Positions 7,929 to 13,569 of a stretch of DNA of 16,642 nucleotides are shown here, one piece after another. Each line of letters opens with the position of its first letter. Within the stretch, counting starts at the first letter, position 1. The DNA comes from Propionibacteriaceae bacterium. GTDB taxonomy: Bacteria; Actinomycetota; Actinomycetes; Propionibacteriales; Propionibacteriaceae. A program made the position numbers and the translations under genes. The notes under the pieces are model-generated. The model was not told the origin of the DNA, made no database searches, and was given only the letters and a program-made list of their open reading frames with translations. The stretch spans positions 1 to 16,642 of the forward strand of contig JAUMYR010000040.1 in assembly GCA_030528545.1 (NCBI GenBank). The letters are read 5' to 3'.

Positions 7929-8309
7929 ATGTACACCCCACCCCCGCGACCCAGCGACCTGGTCCAAGACGACCTTCCCGACGCTAGCGCGCCCAGCTCT
8001 GCGCCAAGCGAGGAAGACATCATTGAGGCGATGAAGGATGTCGTCGACCCCGAGCTGATGGTCAATGTCGTCGATCTTGGGCTGCTCTATGGCGTCCATG
8101 TCGATGAGGCCAGCAATGTGACTCTCGACATGACGCTGACCAGCCCGACCTGCCCGCTGACCGACCGGATCGAGTACGACACCCGCTATGTGCTGGAGGG
8201 GCTGGCCAATGAGGTGACCATCAACTGGGTCTGGTTGCCGCCGTGGTCCCTCGACATGATCACCGAGGACGGACGCGAGCAGCTTCGCGCGGTCGGTTTC
8301 TCGGTCTAG
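7929..8309 (+). CDS. sufT: SufT, MIP18/DUF59-family Fe-S maturation factor
   Basis: A 126-residue protein with a disordered Pro/Ser/Asp-rich N-terminus (about 1-28) and a single MIP18 (DUF59) domain. Conserved features are D-P-E (40-42), N-V-V-D-L-G-L-L-Y-G (46-55), T-S-P-T-C-P-L-T (71-78, with the reactive Cys75) and the end segment W-L-P-P-W followed by I-T-E-D-G-R. This family assists the maturation of Fe-S proteins under iron limitation or high demand, and the last-gene position in actinobacterial suf operons is usual. It starts 1 nt after the sufU stop, with AAGGAAG shortly upstream. It is the last gene before a 75-nt gap and probably ends the suf transcript. Confidence 0.93.
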   Translation: MYTPPPRPSDLVQDDLPDASAPSSAPSEEDIIEAMKDVVDPELMVNVVDLGLLYGVHVDEASNVTLDMTLTSPTCPLTDRIEYDTRYVLEGLANEVTINWVWLPPWSLDMITEDGREQLRAVGFSV

Positions 8310-8324
8310 TCTCGCCTCCCGCTT

Positions 8325-8356
8325 GGCCTGGGCGCCGGTTCCTTCGGTCCTGGGCC
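8325..8356 (+). terminator. Hairpin after sufT, possible end of the suf operon
   Basis: GGCCTGGG (8325-8332) can pair in RNA with CCTGGGCC (8349-8356): eight pairs, the two central ones being G.U wobbles, with a 3-bp inner stem CCG/CGG (8335-8337 with 8345-8347). There is no T-run after it, so a classical intrinsic terminator is not shown. Because of the wobbles the structure would form only in plus-strand RNA. Confidence 0.35.
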
Positions 8357-8371
8357 TGCCGGGCGGGGCGC

Positions 8372-8377
8372 TAGCCT
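8372..8377 (+). promoter_or_regulatory. -10 element placing the ThrE-type gene on a leaderless transcript
   Basis: TAGCCT (fits TANNNT) ends 7 nt before the ATG at 8385 and no Shine-Dalgarno sequence lies between. In actinobacteria this spacing is typical of transcripts that begin at the start codon. The separate promoter would make the exporter independent of the suf operon. No clear -35 is visible. Confidence 0.45.
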
Positions 8378-8384
8378 GGTTCCC

Positions 8385-9761
8385 ATGGGGCGTTGGCAAG
8401 CCCAGCATGACTGGGTGAATCGGATTGATCGTGCGACACGGCACAGGCCCGACGCCGACCTCACCGCGGGTACGAACCTGATCGACGCCAAGACGGCATC
8501 GGCCGTGGTCGACCTCGCCCTGCGGGTCAGCGAACTCGCGTTGCGCTGTGGTGCTTCCGCGGCGGACGCGACGGCCTTCGCGCTCACCGTCGCCGAGGCT
8601 TACCGGCTGCCAATCGATGTGGATGTCACCTGGACCTCCATCACCATCAGCTACCACCGTTCGGGCACCTCGGAACCGATCACCGGGTTCCGCAGCGTCC
8701 GGGAACGTTCCAACGATTACCAGATGTTGGCTAGGCTCGCGCTCTTCGTGGACGCGGCCGCCGCAGGTCAGATTCCACTGGCCAATGCCCAAGACAAGTT
8801 CAACGTGCTGCGGGTCAGCGGGCGTCCCTACCGGGGCTGGGTGGTTGCCGTCGCGAACGGGGTGCTGAGCGGAGGGGTGGCCGCGATGCTGGGCGGATCG
8901 GCCCTGGAGGTCTCCCTGGCGGCGCTCAGCATGGTGTTGGTCTATCTGGCCCAGGCCGGGTTGCTGAGACTCCGGGTGGCCACCTTCTATCAGCAGATCG
9001 TCGGGGCCGCGGTGCCGACCGCGATCGGTCTGGCGGTCATGCAGTTCCGGGAGGAGCTGGAGTGGCTGGCCGGAGCCTCCCCATCGATTATCGTCGCCGC
9101 GGGCATGGTGGGGCTGCTGGCCGGGCTCGGTGTCGTCACGGCGGCCCGGGACGCTTTGGAAGGGAGTTTCATCACCTCCGCGGCGCGCACCTATGACAGC
9201 CTGATGTCCACCGGCGGCATCGTGGTGGGGGTGATCCTCACCTTGTGGGCGGGGGTGCGGCTGGGCGTCCAGGGGACCATCTCGCCCACGGCCGGTGTCG
9301 TGGAGCCCGCCTTCTGGCAGGCCGTGGTCGCCGGGGCCTGTTCGGTGGCCTTCGCCGTGATCTGCCACGTGTCTCCGCGCTCCCTGCTGGGGTGTGGGCT
9401 GCTCGGGACGATCGGCTATGCCAGCTATCTGGCGGTCTCGCCCTCGCTGGCCTATTACCCGGCGGCGGCCGCTTTCGGAGCGCTGGCCGTGGGCGCGGGA
9501 GCCCAGCTGGTGGCCTGGCGGTGGCGGGTCCCGGTACTGGCCCTCATCACCACCGGCATCGTCGCGCTGATGCCGGGCATGATGCTGTACCGGGGCCTCT
9601 ACTACAGCATCAACTCCGGCGTTCCCATGGTCGCGATCCAATTGCTGCTGGACACCGTCTTGACCGGTCTTGGGCTGGCGGCCGGGTCCATGCTCGGTTC
9701 GCAGCTGGTCCGCCCGCTGGTGGTGCCCGCCCGCTGGCGCTGGCGGGTCGCCCACGAGTAA
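8385..9761 (+). CDS. ThrE-family threonine/serine exporter
   Basis: A 458-residue membrane protein with the architecture of Corynebacterium glutamicum ThrE. A cytosolic N-terminal part (about 1-145) carries the conserved L-R-C-G-A-S-A-A-D-A (53-62) and R-x-R-S-N-D-Y (106-112) regions. About ten hydrophobic helices follow between residues 150 and 445. The first five form the ThrE (DUF1212) domain, and the last four or five the DUF3815-type domain, which in other bacteria can be a separate protein. Charged R-A-L/R-D-A-L-E-G between helices (about 255-260) and P-G-M-M-L-Y-R-G-L-Y (397-406) are typical of the family. Characterised members export threonine and serine using the proton gradient; the substrate here is inferred. 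The start is leaderless-like. It follows sufT by 75 nt and converges with the next gene. Confidence 0.9.
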   Translation: MGRWQAQHDWVNRIDRATRHRPDADLTAGTNLIDAKTASAVVDLALRVSELALRCGASAADATAFALTVAEAYRLPIDVDVTWTSITISYHRSGTSEPITGFRSVRERSNDYQMLARLALFVDAAAAGQIPLANAQDKFNVLRVSGRPYRGWVVAVANGVLSGGVAAMLGGSALEVSLAALSMVLVYLAQAGLLRLRVATFYQQIVGAAVPTAIGLAVMQFREELEWLAGASPSIIVAAGMVGLLAGLGVVTAARDALEGSFITSAARTYDSLMSTGGIVVGVILTLWAGVRLGVQGTISPTAGVVEPAFWQAVVAGACSVAFAVICHVSPRSLLGCGLLGTIGYASYLAVSPSLAYYPAAAAFGALAVGAGAQLVAWRWRVPVLALITTGIVALMPGMMLYRGLYYSINSGVPMVAIQLLLDTVLTGLGLAAGSMLGSQLVRPLVVPARWRWRVAHE

Positions 9762-9772
9762 GCGGTGCCGCT
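9761..9772. terminator. Short palindrome between convergent stops
   Basis: AGCGGTGCCGCT is an inverted repeat with 5-bp arms (AGCGG/CCGCT) that fills the gap between the TAA of the ThrE-type gene (9759-9761) and the minus-strand TGA (9772-9774). It could act on both strands, but it is short, with a 2-nt loop, and has no T-run. Confidence 0.25.
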
Positions 9773-10227
9773 CAGATCCACCACAGGATCAGGAGAAGAA
9801 GCGTGACACCGCCGAGCACCGCCGCGGCGATGGTGTACCACTTCCTGTTGCCGCTGTAGAGGCCCACCAGGTAGCAGGGGAAGGCCAGGAATCCGCCACA
9901 GGCGGCGTAGCAGACCAACACGCTCAGCCACTGATCCGTGCGCCGTGCCGCGTCGACGGTAAATCCATACATGGTGCCCAGCAGGTAGGTCAGGGCCGCG
10001 CCGATCACCGCGACGACGATGACGACGGCGAGGACCGCTTTGGCCGCGAGCCCTGGCAGCAGCGCCTGCCCGGTGATGGCGTATCGCGGCTGGTGGCCGG
10101 GTGCGGGCCCGGAGAAAACCTGGCTGGCAGGCTCCGCCCCCGCTGGCTGTCCCTGCGTCCCTGGAGAGGTCAGGTCGGTGAATCGCGCGTCCGAAGGCTC
10201 GGTGGCCGGCTGGGTCTCCTCAGTCAT
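9772..10227 (-). CDS. Small three-helix membrane protein of unknown function
   Basis: A 151-residue protein I do not recognise. The first 55 residues are polar and low-complexity (Pro, Gly, Ala, Ser, Glu, Gln) and probably disordered. They are followed by three hydrophobic helices: about 62-87, 100-124 (containing C-Y-A-A-C-G-G-F and F-P-C-Y-L) and 129-151. The protein ends W-W-I at the membrane. The acidic, unstructured N-terminus with no signal peptide suggests that this end stays in the cytoplasm. It is a real gene rather than an antisense shadow: the stretch holds no plus-strand gene, and it has a promoter-like -10 at the right distance. It is divergent from the ABC-F gene (20 bp between starts) and convergent with the ThrE-type gene (10 bp between stops). 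Cysteines 106, 110 and 118 in helix 2 are unusual but of unknown meaning. Confidence 0.8.
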   Translation of the reverse strand: MTEETQPATEPSDARFTDLTSPGTQGQPAGAEPASQVFSGPAPGHQPRYAITGQALLPGLAAKAVLAVVIVVAVIGAALTYLLGTMYGFTVDAARRTDQWLSVLVCYAACGGFLAFPCYLVGLYSGNRKWYTIAAAVLGGVTLLLLILWWI

Positions 10228-10233
10228 GTCGCC

Positions 10234-10240
10234 TAGTATG
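10234..10240. promoter_or_regulatory. Overlapping divergent -10 elements for two leaderless genes
   Basis: On the plus strand TAGTAT (10234-10239) ends 8 nt before the GTG of the ABC-F gene (10248). On the minus strand CATACT (the complement of 10235-10240) ends 7 nt before the ATG of the membrane-protein gene (10227). Five base pairs are shared. Neither gene has a Shine-Dalgarno sequence in the 20-bp gap, so both transcripts are expected to start at or next to the start codon. Confidence 0.55.
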
Positions 10241-10247
10241 GCGCAAC

Positions 10248-11846
10248 GTGCTGCAAGTGAAAGACATTGAGGTGCGGGCCGGGGCGCGCCTGCTGTTGTC
10301 CCCGGTGTCCTTCCAGGTCCTTCCGGGGGACCGGATCGGGCTGGTGGGACGCAACGGCGCGGGTAAGACCACCCTCACCCGGATCCTGGCTGGGGAGGGG
10401 CTCCCCGCCGCCGGACAAGTGAGCCGGGGCGGTCAGATCGGCTATCTTCCCCAGGATCCGCGCTCGGGCGACCCCCAGCAGCTGACGCGGGACCGGATCT
10501 TGAGCGCCAGGGGACTCGACCAGGTGCTGCGTTGGTTGCGTCGTGCCGAGATCGACATGAGCGAACGCTCCGGGCAGGCTCGGGAGCAGGCGATGGCCGC
10601 CTATTCGCGCGCGGAGTCGGAGTTGCTGGCGGCGGGAGGCTACGCCGCCGAGGCGGAGGCGGCCCGGATCGCCGCCAACCTGGGACTGCCCGAGCGGGTC
10701 CTGACACAGCAGCTCGGGACGCTGTCTGGCGGGCAGCGGCGCCGGGTCGAACTGGCCCGCATCCTGTTCTCATCGGCCGAGACGCTGCTGCTGGATGAGC
10801 CGACCAACCACCTCGACGCCGACTCCATCGTGTGGCTGCGCTCCTATCTCCAGTCCTACGGCGGCGGGCTGATCATCATCAGCCACGACACGGGCCTGCT
10901 GGACGCCGTGGTGAACAAGGTCTTCCACCTGGATGCCAACCGTGCCGAACTCGACGTATATTCCATGAACTGGAAGCGTTACCTGCTACAGCGTGAGACC
11001 GACGAGAAACGCCGCAAACGCGAACGGCTCAACGCCGAGCGCAAGGCCGACCAGCTGCTCGCCCAGGCCGACCGGATGAGGGCGAAGGCCACCAAGGCCG
11101 TCGCCGCCCAGAATATGGCCAAACGCGCCTCCCGGCTGCTCGCCGGGATCGAGGGGGAGCGAGCTAGCGACAAGGTCGCCAAGATCAGATTCCCCGATCC
11201 AGCGCCGTGCGGAAAGACCCCGCTGTCGGCCTCCGAGCTGAGCAAGTCCTATGGTTCCCTTGAGGTGTTCACCTGCGTCGACCTGGCGATCGACAAGGGG
11301 TCGCAGGTGGTCGTCCTCGGGCTCAACGGGGCGGGTAAGACCACGCTGCTGCGGATCCTGGCCGGATTGGAAGAATCCGACACCGGCGAGGTGCGCGCCG
11401 GACACGGTCTCAAACTCGGCTACTACGCCCAGGAGCACGAGACCCTCGACGTGTCGAGGAGCGTCCTGGAGAACATGAAGACCTCCTCACCGGCGCTGAA
11501 CGATACCGAGGTCCGAAAGGTCCTGGGCTCCTTCCTGTTCTCCGGTGACGACGTCGACAAGCCCGCGAGGGTGCTATCGGGTGGGGAAAAGACGAGGCTG
11601 GCGCTGGCCATGCTGGTGGTGAGCGAAGCCAACGTGCTGTTGCTGGACGAGCCGACGAATAACCTGGACCCGGCCTCGCGGGCCGAGGTCCTGAACGCGA
11701 TCCGCACCTATAAGGGGGCGGTGGTGCTGGTCACCCACGACGAAGGGGCGGTCGAGGCGCTGAACCCGGACCGGGTGCTGCTGCTGCCGGACGGGATCGA
11801 GGACCTGTGGAGCCCTGACTACGCCGAACTCATCTCCTTGGCGTGA
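10248..11846 (+). CDS. ABC-F family ATPase (two fused nucleotide-binding domains)
   Basis: A 532-residue soluble protein with two ABC ATPase domains and no membrane segment, so it is an ABC-F protein acting on ribosomes rather than a transporter. Domain 1: Walker A G-R-N-G-A-G-K-T-T (34-42), signature L-S-G-G-Q (159-163), Walker B L-L-L-D-E-P-T-N-H-L-D (180-190), switch His213. Domain 2: Walker A G-L-N-G-A-G-K-T-T (358-366), signature L-S-G-G-E (443-447), Walker B L-L-L-D-E-P-T-N-N-L-D (464-474), His497. Between them lies the basic, helical interdomain linker (about 240-310), which in this family reaches toward the peptidyl-transferase centre. The start is GTG, with no RBS. Relatives near actinobacterial suf loci, such as M. 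tuberculosis Rv1473, have been annotated as macrolide proteins. Translation factor or antibiotic-protection role cannot be told apart here. Confidence 0.93.
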   Translation: MLQVKDIEVRAGARLLLSPVSFQVLPGDRIGLVGRNGAGKTTLTRILAGEGLPAAGQVSRGGQIGYLPQDPRSGDPQQLTRDRILSARGLDQVLRWLRRAEIDMSERSGQAREQAMAAYSRAESELLAAGGYAAEAEAARIAANLGLPERVLTQQLGTLSGGQRRRVELARILFSSAETLLLDEPTNHLDADSIVWLRSYLQSYGGGLIIISHDTGLLDAVVNKVFHLDANRAELDVYSMNWKRYLLQRETDEKRRKRERLNAERKADQLLAQADRMRAKATKAVAAQNMAKRASRLLAGIEGERASDKVAKIRFPDPAPCGKTPLSASELSKSYGSLEVFTCVDLAIDKGSQVVVLGLNGAGKTTLLRILAGLEESDTGEVRAGHGLKLGYYAQEHETLDVSRSVLENMKTSSPALNDTEVRKVLGSFLFSGDDVDKPARVLSGGEKTRLALAMLVVSEANVLLLDEPTNNLDPASRAEVLNAIRTYKGAVVLVTHDEGAVEALNPDRVLLLPDGIEDLWSPDYAELISLA

Positions 11847-11847
11847 G

Positions 11848-11877
11848 CGGCGCACCGCCTGGACCCGCGGTGCACCG
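11848..11877 (+). terminator. Strong hairpin after the ABC-F gene
   Basis: GCACCGC (11852-11858) and GCGGTGC (11867-11873) are perfect 7-bp inverted arms with an 8-nt loop. Beyond one C/A mismatch three more pairs (11848-11850 with 11875-11877) extend the stem. It begins one base after the TGA of the ABC-F gene. There is no T-run, as is common for terminators in GC-rich actinobacteria. Confidence 0.6.
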
Positions 11878-11926
11878 AGCGCGCATCCCGGCTGTTCAGT
11901 CGCTGCCGCTCACCGTGGCCCGTGAC

Positions 11927-11932
11927 TATCGT
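11927..11932 (+). promoter_or_regulatory. Candidate -10 for the phosphohexomutase gene
   Basis: TATCGT lies 31 nt before the ATG at 11964, between the ABC-F terminator hairpin and the gene. A Shine-Dalgarno sequence AAGAGG (11951-11956) is correctly placed 7 nt before that ATG. No good -35 is seen at the normal distance. If real, the leader would be about 25 nt. Confidence 0.35.
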
Positions 11933-11963
11933 GGACACAGCATCGAGTGGAAGAGGTCAGGAT

Positions 11964-13382
11964 ATGGCGGTGAAATTCGGTACCGGAGGCTGGCGGGCGA
12001 TCATCGGAGACGAGTTCACCAAGGCGAACGTCCAGCTGGTCTGCGCCGCCCTCGCCCGCAAGATGTCGGTTGAGGACGTCGCCACCCAGGGGCTGGTGAT
12101 CGGCTATGACCGGCGCTTCCTCTCGGACGAGGCGGCCAAGTGGGCGGCCGAGACCTTCGCCGGCTATGGCATCCCGGTGCGGATCATCCAAGGCCAGTCT
12201 CCGACTCCGCTCATCATGTACACGGTCAAGCGCCACGGGCTGCCCTATGGTATGGCCGTCACGGCGTCCCACAACCCGGCTCTCTACAACGGCCTCAAGG
12301 TTTTCATCTCGGGCGGGCGGGACGCTGACGAGGCGACCACCGCCGACCTGGAAAGGTTCATGACCGAGGTCGAGTCCAGCCCCGATCCGATCCCGACCCA
12401 GCCCTATCAGCGCGCCCTGGCGCGTGGGGTGATCACCGAGATCAACCCGTTCAACGACTACATCGACTCCATCATGGCCCAGGTCGACATGGACGCGATC
12501 CGGGCCGCCAACCTCAAGGTGGCGCTCGACCCGATGTTTGGGGTGAGCCGCACCTCGCTCCAGACGCTGCTGCTGACCGCCCGCTGCCAGGTCGACGTGA
12601 TCCACGACCGCCACGACACGCTGTTCGGTGGACGCCTGCCTTCCCCCTCCAGCAACACCCTCAAGGCGCTGGCGGACTATGTGCTGAATAACCACTGCGA
12701 TATCGGCATCGCCACCGATGGCGACGCCGACCGGATCGGCATCATCGACGACCTGGGTCACTTCCTGCACCCCAACCAGTTGTTGGTGATCCTCTACTAC
12801 TACCTGCTCAAGTACAAGGGATGGAAGGGGCCGGTGGTGCGTAACGTCGCCACCACCTCCCTGCTGGACGAGGTCGCTGAGCGTTTCGGGGAGACCTGTT
12901 ACGAGGTTCCGGTCGGTTTCAAGCACATCTCGAGCCGCATGGTCGACTCGGATGCCATCATCGGGGGAGAATCCTCGGGTGGTTTGACGGTGCGCGGCCA
13001 CATCGCGGGCAAGGATGGCATCTACGCGGCCGCATTGCTGGTGGAGATGATCGCGGTGGTCGGCAAGCCGCTCAGCCAGATCTACACCGAGATCACCGGA
13101 CAGTTCGGTCCCCGCTACATGGAAGAACAAGACTTCTGCTTCGACCCGGAGCGCAAACCGGAGATCCTCAAGACCCTCCTGGTGGATAGGCAGCTTCCCC
13201 AGTTCAGCTGGCCGGTCACCGGGGTGTCCTATCTCGATGGGTGCAAGGTGTACTTCGATCAGGGCTGGATCATCGCCCGGTTCTCGGGGACTGAGCCGCT
13301 GCTGCGGATCTTCTGCGAGATGCCCAACGAGGCCGACGCCAAACGCGCCTGCGCCGAGTTCCGCAGCTTCCTCGGCCTGTGA
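11964..13382 (+). CDS. Alpha-D-phosphohexomutase (phosphoglucomutase/phosphomannomutase family)
   Basis: A 472-residue cytosolic enzyme that moves the phosphate of hexose phosphates between carbon 1 and carbon 6. The family signature residues are all present: F-G-T-G-G-W-R near the N-terminus (5-11), the phosphoserine loop T-A-S-H-N-P with Ser102, the Mg2+ loop D-G-D-A-D-R (Asp252, Asp254, Asp256), the sugar-binding loop G-G-E-S-S-G-G (334-340), and the phosphate-binding loop F-S-G-T-E-P-L-L-R in domain 4 (440-448). The exact substrate (glucose- or mannose-phosphate) cannot be read from the sequence. The ATG at 11964 is preferred over the upstream in-frame start at 11922 because of AAGAGG just before it and the standard M-A-V-K-F-G-T-G-G-W start. 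It is flanked by a hairpin upstream and a 187-nt gap downstream, so it is probably transcribed alone. Confidence 0.95.
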   Translation: MAVKFGTGGWRAIIGDEFTKANVQLVCAALARKMSVEDVATQGLVIGYDRRFLSDEAAKWAAETFAGYGIPVRIIQGQSPTPLIMYTVKRHGLPYGMAVTASHNPALYNGLKVFISGGRDADEATTADLERFMTEVESSPDPIPTQPYQRALARGVITEINPFNDYIDSIMAQVDMDAIRAANLKVALDPMFGVSRTSLQTLLLTARCQVDVIHDRHDTLFGGRLPSPSSNTLKALADYVLNNHCDIGIATDGDADRIGIIDDLGHFLHPNQLLVILYYYLLKYKGWKGPVVRNVATTSLLDEVAERFGETCYEVPVGFKHISSRMVDSDAIIGGESSGGLTVRGHIAGKDGIYAAALLVEMIAVVGKPLSQIYTEITGQFGPRYMEEQDFCFDPERKPEILKTLLVDRQLPQFSWPVTGVSYLDGCKVYFDQGWIIARFSGTEPLLRIFCEMPNEADAKRACAEFRSFLGL

Positions 13383-13414
13383 CCTCCGCCCGGCAGGGCC
13401 GCGGGGCGCCGTGA

Positions 13415-13477
13415 CCGGATGGCCAGCGCCCTGGCGCGGCTCGACGTCGGCCGGGTGGGGCTGGGCGTCCCATCCGG
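13415..13477 (+). other. Nested inverted repeats in the gap after the phosphohexomutase gene
   Basis: CCGGATGG (13415-13422) and CCATCCGG (13470-13477) are perfect 8-bp inverted arms 47 nt apart. Partly overlapping the first arm is a compact hairpin GCCAG-CGCC-CTGGC (13422-13435), and CGACGTCG (13442-13449) is a palindrome inside. The small hairpin could terminate the upstream transcript. The rest of the 187-nt gap shows a small CCGA/TCGG stem (13501-13513) and the promoter-like element listed next. Confidence 0.35.
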
Positions 13478-13523
13478 GCTGGACTCGCCACGCTCAGCGA
13501 CCGAAAGTGTCGGCTTGGCGGGC

Positions 13524-13529
13524 TAGCAT
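13524..13529 (+). promoter_or_regulatory. Candidate -10 for the ABC exporter gene
   Basis: TAGCAT lies 40 nt upstream of the ATG at 13570. The gene has the best Shine-Dalgarno sequence in the window, GGAGGT at 13559-13564, 5 nt from the start codon, so this transcript would have a conventional leader of about 30 nt. No convincing -35 is visible. Confidence 0.3.
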
Positions 13530-13569
13530 CTGCCTCAGGCTGGATGCCGCTGGCGGATGGAGGTGAGCG

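Noticed and set aside
7857..9755. Minus-strand open frame of 632 residues opposite sufU, sufT and the ThrE-type gene
   Set aside because: It is a low-complexity string of Gly, Arg, His, Gln, Asp and Pro, typical of antisense reading of GC-rich genes, with no domain.
11910..13130. Minus-strand open frame of 406 residues opposite the phosphohexomutase gene
   Set aside because: It has shadow composition (Asp, His, Val, Gly, Arg) and no motif.
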